This document shows positions 55,009 to 62,460 of a stretch of 64,000 nucleotides of DNA, piece by piece. The notes under the pieces are model-generated. The model was not told the DNA's origin. It saw nothing but the letters and a program-made list of their open reading frames with translations, and made no database searches. Position 1 is the first letter of the stretch. Every line of letters begins with the position of its first letter. The translations under genes were made by a program, and so were the position numbers. This stretch comes from CS2-K091 sp035527155 (GTDB lineage Bacteria; Planctomycetota; Phycisphaerae; Sedimentisphaerales; Anaerobacaceae), in assembly GCA_035527155.1 (NCBI GenBank), contig DATLBB010000074.1, positions 3,696-67,695 on the forward strand, in the 5' to 3' direction.

Positions 55009-57876
55009 ATGGGTCGAAATACAAAATTAAAGCGTTCGCACCGCCAAAAGAAGAAAAAGAAGAAACAAATGATGAGACAGTCCCCCAGCTCCAGGAGAGG
55101 CTGTTTAGATAATGACGAAGTGCAATTTACCATTTCCAAAGACGGTCAGATACACGTTAGAGCATCTGAAGGCAAACTGCCGAAATTTTTAGTCAAAGCG
55201 CAGGATGCCGTGAAGTCCGGTCGAATCGAAGAAGCTCGCGCTCTTATCACTGATGACAATATCGAAATTGTTCGTAAGATGATAAAGAAGGACCCCTCAA
55301 ACATCGGTGCAATGTATATGCTTCCAGTGATTTTAGTTGCTCTCAGAAAGTTTAAAAAGGCAGAGGAATGGTACGAGAATATTCTAAAAATTAAGCCGAA
55401 TTGGGCCGTGTATAATGAGCTGGCAAATATCAACCGAAAGAAACAGCAATATGCAAAGGAATTGGAATATCGCCAGAAAGCCCTCGAGGAAAATCCTGAT
55501 AGCGGTATTTTGCTCAATAACTATGGAATGCACCTGCTCCGAATAGGTCGTACCGAAGAGGCCAAAGAAATATTGATAAAAGCAGTCGAAAAAACCGCTT
55601 TCAACCCCCTAGTTCATTCTAATCTGATATTGTATATGCATTACCTGCCGGAAATAAACCGCAGCGAGCTTTTTGAAGAGCACAAGCACTGGGCCCGGGT
55701 TCAGGCTCCTGTAACTTTGGCAAGAACATCTCACGACAATGTCCCCGACCCCGACCGCCGGCTTCAAATCGGTTACATCTCACCTGATTTTAATTCACAT
55801 CCGGTCCCACATTTCTTTGAAATACTACTCGACGAGCAGAATCACCAGGGGATAGAGATCTTTGGATATAGCAACGTTGACTACCCTGACGCAGTTACCG
55901 AACGTCTAAAATCAAAGCTCGACCACTTCCGAAACATCTGGGGTGTTGACGACCAGAAGGTCGTCGATATGATTCAAAAGGACAAAATCGATATTTTGGT
56001 GGACCTTGCCGGCCACACGGGCAACAATCGTCTGCCTGTGCTGGCACACAAGCCGGCTCCAATCCAGGTTACTTACCTCGGATTTCCCGATACGACCGGA
56101 ATGGAGCAGGTCGATTATCGTTTTACAGACGAATTGGCCGACCCGCCTGAATCACAAAAATTTCACACTGAGGAACTTATCTATCTACCGGATGGCTTTC
56201 TCTGCTACAAACCTGTCGATTTTGCACCGCCGGTAGGACCTCTACCGGCACTCAAGAATGGTTATATCACCTTCGGCTCTTTTAATAATAACTGTAAGAT
56301 AAACCCGCTTATTATAGCAATCTGGGCTGAAGTTCTAAAAGTAAATGAAAATTCCCGCTTTATAATCAAGTTCAGAGGTGGACAAGACAAAATGCTGCAG
56401 AATCATTATTACAGCGAGTTCGAAAAGCTTGGTATCGACTCTGATAGGATAGAAATCCATGGCGGAAAAAAGCCTGTTGAACATCTGAATATGTACAACC
56501 AGATTGACATTGCCCTGGATACCTATCCTTACAATGGTACGACAACAACTTTCGAGGCCTTATGGATGGGCGTACCCCTAATCTCGCTGGTCGGGCAGCA
56601 TCACATGTCCAGAGTCGGGTTGACGATATTGACCCGTTTTGGTATGGGGTTCCTGGCGACCTCGACGCCTCAGGAGTATGTTATCAGGGCCACTGCGCTT
56701 GCAGCGAAACGAGAGACCCTTGCAGAAATGCGCGCTATAATGCGAAGGACAATAGCCGGCGCTTCATTGTGCAATACAAACAGGTTCGTTAGAAATGTGG
56801 AAGCTGCCTATCGAGAAATGTGGCACCGATGGTGTCGAGGCCGCGGCGTTGAGGTTGCTGCTAAGCAAGTTACTTCGGATGACCAAAGCGGCAGTGCCGA
56901 TGCAGAAATCCATTCTGTAACCTCCGTTGAGCCGGCCCCTGAACAGTTGGAGCAGAGGACACCGAGAAACTCATTAGAAAAGCCCCCTGTCCGTATCTTT
57001 CACAACCTTGCCCGCGCTGGGGGAACACTTGTCTGCAAGTGCCTGGGCTGTATGAACAACATAGTACTTTTGAGCGAAATTCATCCACTCGGCAGCGCAT
57101 ACTTCAATCCTGTAACGCAGGCCCACAAGTGGCACAATCTTCTGACGACGGAGGATATCCACACCCTCAGCGAGAAGAAAAACGTCGATTTCGTTGAAGC
57201 TATCAGCCTCATTGAGAGCCGCTGCGCCGAGACCGGACGGAGCCTCGTAATTCGCGACTGGGGACATCTTGACTTTATAGCCGTGCCCTTCCTCAAGCAG
57301 CCGGGATATAAAATGATGTTGGCCGATGCGATTAAACCTGCTTTTGAAGTCCTACAGCTCGCACTCGTGCGGCATCCCCTGGACCAGTGGCTCAGCTTGA
57401 GCAAGCTTGCGCTTATGCACGGGAAATTAACCGTTGAGATGTTCTTGCGGGGATACCTGAGGTTTGCCGAACACAGCGCCAGGATTGGGTTTGCCCGTTA
57501 CGAAGACTTTACTTCCGAGCCTGCCTGGCAGATGAAAATCATTTGTGAAAAACTGCAGCTTGATTTCGATGAGGACTTTATCAATAAATGGTACGATTAT
57601 GAAAAAATCACCGGCGATACAGGGAAACAATCCCGCGGCGCAAAACTTGGTCTGATTCAACCGCTTCCACGGCTGCCGGTGCCGCCGGAGCTTCTAAAAC
57701 ATTTCCACAAAAACGACGACTACTGGCAGGCGATAGAACTGCTTGGTTATCCGGACGCCGAACAAGGCATATCCTCTGCCCCACACACAACGATTTCAAT
57801 AAGTGCACCGGCAGTCAGCTCTGCCGAGAAGACAGCGGATAGGAACTCTCCGAGGAACAAAAGCAGCACCTTATGA
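55009..57876 (+). CDS. TPR / O-GlcNAc-transferase / sulfotransferase fusion
   Basis: A 955-residue cytoplasmic protein. A Lys/Arg-rich start is followed by TPR units (about 60-220), then a GT41 (OGT/SPINDLY-type) catalytic region (about 245-610): IGYISPDFNSHPVPHF, DILVDLAGHTGNNRLPV, APIQVTYLGFPDTTG, ITFGSFNNNCKINP, and DIALDTYPYNGTTTTFEALWMGVPL (in pieces). Residues about 658-915 resemble a sulfotransferase: P-loop-like NLARAGGTLVCKCL for the 5'-phosphosulfate site and LVRHPLDQWLSLSKLAL for the 3'-phosphate site. It could add GlcNAc-type sugars to Ser/Thr and sulfate to the product. Between fliK and flagellin, filament proteins are likely targets (inference). The stop overlaps a short relic ORF (ATGA). 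Confidence 0.85.
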   Translation: MGRNTKLKRSHRQKKKKKKQMMRQSPSSRRGCLDNDEVQFTISKDGQIHVRASEGKLPKFLVKAQDAVKSGRIEEARALITDDNIEIVRKMIKKDPSNIGAMYMLPVILVALRKFKKAEEWYENILKIKPNWAVYNELANINRKKQQYAKELEYRQKALEENPDSGILLNNYGMHLLRIGRTEEAKEILIKAVEKTAFNPLVHSNLILYMHYLPEINRSELFEEHKHWARVQAPVTLARTSHDNVPDPDRRLQIGYISPDFNSHPVPHFFEILLDEQNHQGIEIFGYSNVDYPDAVTERLKSKLDHFRNIWGVDDQKVVDMIQKDKIDILVDLAGHTGNNRLPVLAHKPAPIQVTYLGFPDTTGMEQVDYRFTDELADPPESQKFHTEELIYLPDGFLCYKPVDFAPPVGPLPALKNGYITFGSFNNNCKINPLIIAIWAEVLKVNENSRFIIKFRGGQDKMLQNHYYSEFEKLGIDSDRIEIHGGKKPVEHLNMYNQIDIALDTYPYNGTTTTFEALWMGVPLISLVGQHHMSRVGLTILTRFGMGFLATSTPQEYVIRATALAAKRETLAEMRAIMRRTIAGASLCNTNRFVRNVEAAYREMWHRWCRGRGVEVAAKQVTSDDQSGSADAEIHSVTSVEPAPEQLEQRTPRNSLEKPPVRIFHNLARAGGTLVCKCLGCMNNIVLLSEIHPLGSAYFNPVTQAHKWHNLLTTEDIHTLSEKKNVDFVEAISLIESRCAETGRSLVIRDWGHLDFIAVPFLKQPGYKMMLADAIKPAFEVLQLALVRHPLDQWLSLSKLALMHGKLTVEMFLRGYLRFAEHSARIGFARYEDFTSEPAWQMKIICEKLQLDFDEDFINKWYDYEKITGDTGKQSRGAKLGLIQPLPRLPVPPELLKHFHKNDDYWQAIELLGYPDAEQGISSAPHTTISISAPAVSSAEKTADRNSPRNKSSTL

Positions 57877-57920
57877 ACGAAACCGACGACTGGCTGGAAA
57901 GACACGGCTTCAAACTGTGA
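57873..57920 (+). pseudogene. 15-codon relic after OGT gene (first copy of gene-X terminus)
   Basis: ATG overlapping the upstream stop (ATGA), then NETDDWLERHGFKL and stop, followed by GAATTCAAAATGA. The same ending (D-x-T-A-D-C-L-L-R-H-G-C-E-L, stop, GAATTCAAAATGA) occurs at 58984-58995. Probably the remaining C-terminus of a lost gene. Confidence 0.45.
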
Positions 57921-58007
57921 ATTCAAAATGAGCAAAACCAGTATTCAATTATCCTATAAAACCTGCTGAAAGGAACATAAAAACAACGAAAAAGAAAGAC
58001 AAAAACT

Positions 58008-58880
58008 ATGGATACAAGACAAAAGTTAAGGCAAATAATGAAAGATAACTTCGCCTATAAAAATGTAGTTGACAAGTATAAGGAAACTTTCGAGATGGAT
58101 ATCAAGAAATTGATAGGCCAGACTGATCCCGACGTTGAAGGCTTCAAAGATTACGAAGAACAACGTGACTTATCGGTGAAATTTGCGTGGGGGCATAACC
58201 ATGACTTTGGCAACTTTGCCCTCGAAGGCAAAATGGCTGACAGACATATCGAAATCATTGCTGATTTTATAGACAACTTCGCCCTTCCGTACGATTTAAG
58301 CGGAAAGAAAGTCCTTGATGTCGGAGTATGGACGGGCGGTACGAGTCTGATTCTTTCTGCATTAGGCGCAGAGGTCACAGCTCTGGAAGAAGTGGTAAAG
58401 TACTCAAATACGGTCAATTATCTTGCCTCTGCTTTTGGGATCTCAAATTTGGAATGCAAACCTCATTCCTTGTATGAACTGGATGTTAGTGACGCTTATG
58501 ACTTTGTCATATATTCGGGAGTAATATATCACGTCTCAGACCCCATATTATCACTGCGTGTCTTGTTCAACTCTCTGAAGGATAACGGACGGATATTTGT
58601 TGAGACTTACGGTATGCCAGGCAATAGTGAAAAAGTACCAGTTTTACTGTTTCTCGGACCACAGTTCATAACAAAAGGCTCCAAAAAGGATTTGACTCGG
58701 AGTGGATGGAATTACTTTGTTCCATCTCCTGTCGTACTGTACCTGTGGGTGGCCACCGTTGGCTTTGATGATATAACGGTCGGTAATCTCGATTCTTTCA
58801 AGCGAATCAAGTGCGCTGCCACTCGACATCAGCATAAGGATATGTTGCGAGCAGGATTGTCTCGACCTAACATCCGATAA
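58008..58880 (+). CDS. SAM-dependent methyltransferase
   Basis: A 290-residue class I methyltransferase. Motif I is KVLDVGVWTGGTSLILSALG (about residues 100-119), the acidic residue binding ribose is in VTALEEV, and motif post-I/IV is DFVIYSGVIYHVSDPILSLR. A small N-terminal domain precedes it. It resembles the DUF1698/CmoB-like and polysaccharide-modifying methyltransferases. Located in the glycosylation-gene stretch between the OGT fusion and flagellin, it probably methylates a sugar or protein of the filament. A partial second copy of residues about 34-79 follows at 58994. Confidence 0.8.
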   Translation: MDTRQKLRQIMKDNFAYKNVVDKYKETFEMDIKKLIGQTDPDVEGFKDYEEQRDLSVKFAWGHNHDFGNFALEGKMADRHIEIIADFIDNFALPYDLSGKKVLDVGVWTGGTSLILSALGAEVTALEEVVKYSNTVNYLASAFGISNLECKPHSLYELDVSDAYDFVIYSGVIYHVSDPILSLRVLFNSLKDNGRIFVETYGMPGNSEKVPVLLFLGPQFITKGSKKDLTRSGWNYFVPSPVVLYLWVATVGFDDITVGNLDSFKRIKCAATRHQHKDMLRAGLSRPNIR

Positions 58881-58986
58881 TTTCACAGCGGACCAACAAC
58901 CGCTTTATTTTGTCGAGATGGAAAAACTCATCCCTGACATCGACCACACCGCCGACTGCCTCCTAAGACACGGCTGCGAACTGTGA
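58881..58986 (+). pseudogene. Relic C-terminus of gene X, second copy
   Basis: The frame reads FVEMEKLIPDIDHTADCLL then RHGCEL and stop at 58984-58986. Its end matches the relic at 57873-57920. No start codon; upstream it runs into the methyltransferase in another frame. Confidence 0.45.
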
Positions 58987-58993
58987 ATTCAAA

Positions 58994-59130
58994 ATGACAG
59001 GCCGGATTGACGGCGACGTTGAAGGCTTCAAAGATTACGAAAAAGAACGCGACCAACCGGAGGAATTTACCCGGGGGCATAACCATAACTTTGGCGCCTT
59101 TGCCCTCGAAGGGGAAACGGGAGCGCACGA
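58994..59130 (+). pseudogene. Truncated duplicate of methyltransferase N-terminal region
   Basis: The sequence aligns with 58120-58245 of the methyltransferase (GACGTTGAAGGCTTCAAAG is identical, then GGGGGCATAACCAT and GCCCTCGAAGG). The frame gives DGDVEGFKDYEKERDQ and GHNHNFGAFALEGE, against DPDVEGFKDYEEQRDL and GHNHDFGNFALEGK. Similarity stops near 59130, at the 3' end of the convergent glycosyltransferase. Confidence 0.75.
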
Positions 59131-59134
59131 GAAA

Positions 59135-60193
59135 TCACCGATGAAGCTTTCTTTTCTTCCATTTCCGACGGGCGGTCTCAATGGAGCGCAGGAAAGCCTC
59201 TTTGAAACCGGTCATTGAGAAACGCTCTATAGCGGTCTTTCGGGCCTCTTTGCCCATCATTGTCGCCAAAATCCTGTCTTCGAGCAACATACCGGCATAT
59301 TTGCGCAATTCAGCAGGGTCGTCGCTGAGGAAACCACTTATGCCGTGTTTGATAGGCGAAGTGGGATGCCGGTTGCCTAAAACGGGCATCCCCGCAGCCA
59401 TCGCCTCTACTGTGGCCATATTGTATCCGTCTTCAAGCTCCGGATTAGCAGTATGGATGTAAAATCGATGAGACTGCAATGTCCTTTTCAGATGGTCCCA
59501 ACTATTAGCAGCTCTAACACCTCGCATATCCGGATTGTGCCCGACTATCCGTACCGGTATCCCATCAAATGCCTTTTCGTGAAGGTCCCATAATAAATAC
59601 TGTTTGCGTATCTGAATAAAATTGGAAATGCGAAGACCGCTGGCTATCTCCCCGGAATACGGCAGATAATCGTCCGGGTCACTCCCAACGGGCACGATGT
59701 CCTCGGTAAAACCCCACAATTTGCCCTTCAACATAGAGACAGCCACTACATGGCCGCCGACTAATTTCAGGTATTTATGCAGCGTCTCTTTCAGAGTTTG
59801 CGGTGCATCATCAGAACCTTCTTCCATCGCGCATCCCTCGAGCGTGGAGTGAACGACCATAAGCCGGGGCTCGGGTCTGTGTTTAATATCAAGCAAGTCA
59901 GTTGTGCTGTGGGTTATGATACAATAGTAGCTCGTTTGTGACTGCTGCGCTTCCTGTAAAGTGATTAACCGTGAATTGGGCGGCACCGGCCTCATCTGCT
60001 CATCCCAGGTTGGTTTGTATCGGCCTTTAAGCCCTACGATTATATCGAGGTCATATCCCAAAACCCTGAGCTGATATACCCATGCCTCATAACAATTAAA
60101 TACAAGCAGCGTCCGCCGAGAGGCGTCCTCCCGAGAGGGACACCCCTTGGTGCTTTCGGGACTTTTTTGAGTTTGTGTTTCCTGTTTCCGCAT
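59135..60193 (-). CDS. Glycosyltransferase, GT4-like
   Basis: A 352-residue GT-B enzyme. The N-terminal half binds acceptor (VFNCYEAWVYQLRVLGYDLD). The C-terminal half has the nucleotide-sugar site with EDGYNMATVEAMAAGMPVLG (about residues 245-265), the E-x7-E motif of GT4, then GISGFLSDDPAEL. Residues about 16-27 (KGCPSREDASRR) are encoded by two tandem hairpin repeats. It opposes the flagellar genes, directly upstream of and divergent from flagellin. Probably part of the flagellin glycan pathway; sugar unknown. Confidence 0.85.
   Translation of the reverse strand: MRKQETQTQKSPESTKGCPSREDASRRTLLVFNCYEAWVYQLRVLGYDLDIIVGLKGRYKPTWDEQMRPVPPNSRLITLQEAQQSQTSYYCIITHSTTDLLDIKHRPEPRLMVVHSTLEGCAMEEGSDDAPQTLKETLHKYLKLVGGHVVAVSMLKGKLWGFTEDIVPVGSDPDDYLPYSGEIASGLRISNFIQIRKQYLLWDLHEKAFDGIPVRIVGHNPDMRGVRAANSWDHLKRTLQSHRFYIHTANPELEDGYNMATVEAMAAGMPVLGNRHPTSPIKHGISGFLSDDPAELRKYAGMLLEDRILATMMGKEARKTAIERFSMTGFKEAFLRSIETARRKWKKRKLHR
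60114..60140. repeat. Two adjacent hairpin repeats, both with GAGA loops
   Basis: CGCC-GAGA-GGCG (60114-60125) then TCCC-GAGA-GGGA (60129-60140), joined by TCC. Translated (on the minus strand) in the N-terminus of the glycosyltransferase. Shows that the CGCC and TCCC stem types belong to one family. Confidence 0.75.
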
Positions 60194-60443
60194 ATATTGC
60201 CTGGACTATACCTGCTTGGAGCGGTCTGAGCAAGAATTATCCTTAATTGTTGTCAAAAGCGGTGTATAAATAAGGAAGTATTTACGTCCGGTAAAACTAT
60301 AAAATTGGGAATTTGCGAAGTCGGCTTATTTTCGTGATTTTTTGGTTTTTTTGCCATTTTTAGCAGCTTCCCTGCAAATCATCCCGATTTCATCAGGATT
60401 ATAGGTCTTATGATTTTGTAGCCCTTTTCTATTAACAAATTCC
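60194..60443. other. Intergenic stretch upstream of flagellin promoters
   Basis: No gene. It must contain the promoter of the divergent glycosyltransferase (not identified) and possible activator sites. A TCCCGATTTCATCAGGA inverted repeat lies at about 60382-60398. Confidence 0.4.
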
Positions 60444-60470
60444 TAAAGTCGTCTCTTTCCTGACCGATAA
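60444..60470 (+). promoter_or_regulatory. Sigma28 (FliA) promoter of flagellin
   Basis: TAAAGTCG, 11 bases, ACCGATAA. Compared with TAAAGTTT-N11-GCCGATAA it matches at 13 of 16 positions with exact spacing. It lies 113 bases before the flagellin ATG. Confidence 0.85.
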
Positions 60471-60493
60471 TGGGTATTGACAGTAAAGCTTTA

Positions 60494-60509
60494 TGGCGTG
60501 TTCGTTGCA
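60494..60509 (+). promoter_or_regulatory. Sigma54-like promoter of flagellin
   Basis: TGGCGTGTTCGTTGCA, GG-N10-GC spacing, 14 of 16 consensus positions. It lies just downstream of the sigma28 start site, suggesting two alternative promoters. Confidence 0.55.
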
Positions 60510-60582
60510 CGTTAGATGTAAGTAAATTGGGGATTTGACAAAGCCAATAGAGTGTTAGCTATTTTTTTAAGGAGTCAGAAAT

Positions 60583-61812
60583 ATGTTAGCAATTAAGAAC
60601 AACCTTATGGCGGCAAATGCTGCAAGGCACCTGGGTAGAAGCTATGATGCCCTTGCCAAATCGGTCGAAAGGCTGTCGTCAGGCTTGCGCATAAACAGTG
60701 CCAAGGACGATGCAGCCGGCCTGGCTGTGCGAGAGCTGCTTCGCGCCGACATCGCTGTGCTCAACCAGGCGGGGCGAAACGCCGCCGACGGCATCAGCAT
60801 GCTTCAGACGGCCGAAGGTGCAATGTCCGAGGTCGACAGCATTCTTATTCGTATGAAGGAGCTGGCAGAGCAGGCCTCAACAGGGTCATACTCTTCACCC
60901 CAGCGGACGATTATGAACGATGAGTATGCTCAGTTGTCCCTGGAGATCACCCGGATTGCCGAGAGTACCGACTTTAATGAGAACCAACTGCTGAACTCAA
61001 CCACGGGCATTGACATCCACGTCGGTAGCACCGACATGATCACCGTCACGCCGGAGTTGATGACCGCCACTGGACTTACCGTCGGTACCACGGCGGCAAT
61101 CAAGGAAACCCACACTCACAATCACAGTGTCGCCTCGGCTGATGACCTCTATATATCAATCGCCGAATTCGGTGGAACTGGAACGGATGAGTTCGAGTTC
61201 CGGTTCGGCACACTTACCACAGAGACTTCTGCGATAATCAATATTGACCTTGATGCATATGCGGCCACAGGTATTACCCTCAACGAGTTGGTCGAGGAAA
61301 TCAACGACGCGGTGGAAGCTGATGGCACGCGTTATGCGGCTGCAACCGCGCTGTACAGCTCGACCTATCAGAGCTACACCCTACAGCTGCAGGCAAGAGA
61401 AGGAGGTATCAATAGGGACCTTGTTATCAGCGACACCAACACCACCACACTCGCTAACTGGAATGCAAACGCTGATTTCACCGAGGCAACTAATGGTGCT
61501 GCCGGTACTGGCAACGACCTGTCAACGGCCGCCGGTGCACAGGCCGCATTGACGATCATAGAGACCGCTATCAACGCCAAGGACACCTACCGTTCGAAGC
61601 TCGGGTACTGGATGAACCGTCTGGAGGCCGCCGAATCCGTCCTGGGCATCCAGGCTGAGAACCTGCAGATATCAGAGTCTCGAATTTCCGATGTTGACGT
61701 TGCCACGGAAATGGCGGAGATGACCAGAACGCAGGTGTTGGCACAAGCTGGTATCGCGATGTTGGCACAGGCGAATTCAATGCCGCAGATGGCGCTGACA
61801 CTGCTCAGATAA
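60583..61812 (+). CDS. fliC: Flagellin
   Basis: A 409-residue flagellin. The N-terminus MLAIKNNLMAANAARHLGRSYDALAKS with SVERLSSGLRINSAKDDAAGLAVREL (in pieces) and the C-terminus ISDVDVATEMAEMTRTQVLAQAGIAMLAQAN, ending MPQMALTLLR, form the D0/D1 domains that build the filament and bind TLR5 in other species. The centre (about 165-345) is a D2/D3-like beta insertion with many Thr and Ser, possible O-glycosylation sites. Strong AAGGAG ribosome site. Only one flagellin gene is in the window. fliS follows. Confidence 0.97.
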   Translation: MLAIKNNLMAANAARHLGRSYDALAKSVERLSSGLRINSAKDDAAGLAVRELLRADIAVLNQAGRNAADGISMLQTAEGAMSEVDSILIRMKELAEQASTGSYSSPQRTIMNDEYAQLSLEITRIAESTDFNENQLLNSTTGIDIHVGSTDMITVTPELMTATGLTVGTTAAIKETHTHNHSVASADDLYISIAEFGGTGTDEFEFRFGTLTTETSAIINIDLDAYAATGITLNELVEEINDAVEADGTRYAAATALYSSTYQSYTLQLQAREGGINRDLVISDTNTTTLANWNANADFTEATNGAAGTGNDLSTAAGAQAALTIIETAINAKDTYRSKLGYWMNRLEAAESVLGIQAENLQISESRISDVDVATEMAEMTRTQVLAQAGIAMLAQANSMPQMALTLLR

Positions 61813-61813
61813 G

Positions 61814-61856
61814 CCGGTACTAATTATTAAGTGAGCCTAAGCTCAATTAGTGCCGG
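61814..61856. repeat. A-type palindrome directly after flagellin
   Basis: CCGGTACTAATTATTAAG ... GAGCCTAAGCTCAATTAGTGCCGG. Arms of 12 bases; begins two bases after the stop codon. Relative of 42147-42190. Confidence 0.65.
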
Positions 61857-61903
61857 ACAGATGCATCTGTGGAAGCGGGTGGTTTGAATATTAAGGCAAT
61901 TGG

Positions 61904-61940
61904 GAGAGATGGCTGTGGCATAAAGCTACAGTCATCTCTC
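61904..61940 (+). terminator. Strong 16-pair hairpin after flagellin
   Basis: GAGAGATGGCTGTGGC (61904-61919), loop ATAAA, GCTACAGTCATCTCTC (61925-61940); two G-U pairs, no mismatch. No T-run follows, so it may protect the abundant flagellin mRNA or act as a weak terminator before fliS. Confidence 0.6.
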
Positions 61941-62067
61941 TATAAATAAGCCAAACTTGTCTGACGACAGTCAAGATTCGCCGACAGAAAGCAACGCCAT
62001 CCGGTTTTCTTCGCGGCAGCTGCTTGAAAAGAATATAAAGCTTTCAAGCATATAACGGATTAAAGCG

Positions 62068-62427
62068 ATGAAGAAAGTATCCGCATATCAGGAGACGGCA
62101 GTTACCACTCAAAGCAAAGGCCGGCTCATTGTCCTGCTTTACGACGGTGCAATCAAGTTTATGAAACTCGCAATTAAGGAACTGGAGGCGGGTAACCACG
62201 GAGAAAAGGGCAAATATATAGCCAGGGCAAAGGACATAATCAATGAGCTCAATATGGTCCTGGATACCGATGCCGGCGGCGAAATAGCCATTAATCTTCG
62301 CAGACTCTATTTATTTATGAACAGGCGACTGACTGAAGCCAATACAAAAAAGGACCCTCAAGGGATTCGTGAAGTAATAAAACTGATGGAAGAACTAAAT
62401 AAAAGCTGGAAAGCAATCACCGGCTAA
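62068..62427 (+). CDS. fliS: Flagellin chaperone FliS
   Basis: A 119-residue helical protein with FliS signatures: QTKGRLIVLLYDGAIKFMKLA-type segment (here TQSKGRLIVLLYDGAIKFM), then IINELNMVLDTDAGGEIAINLRRLYLFMNRRL (in pieces). FliS binds the flagellin C-terminus and delivers it to FlhA. Usual length about 125. fliD is not adjacent, unlike the common fliD-fliS-fliT order. Confidence 0.96.
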   Translation: MKKVSAYQETAVTTQSKGRLIVLLYDGAIKFMKLAIKELEAGNHGEKGKYIARAKDIINELNMVLDTDAGGEIAINLRRLYLFMNRRLTEANTKKDPQGIREVIKLMEELNKSWKAITG

Positions 62428-62460
62428 TGCTGATAACCATTTAACTAAAAAGGAGTCCGG

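Noticed and set aside
60215..60240. GG/TTGC pair upstream of the glycosyltransferase considered as a sigma54 promoter
   Set aside because: Spacing is nine bases, not ten, and the flanks do not match.
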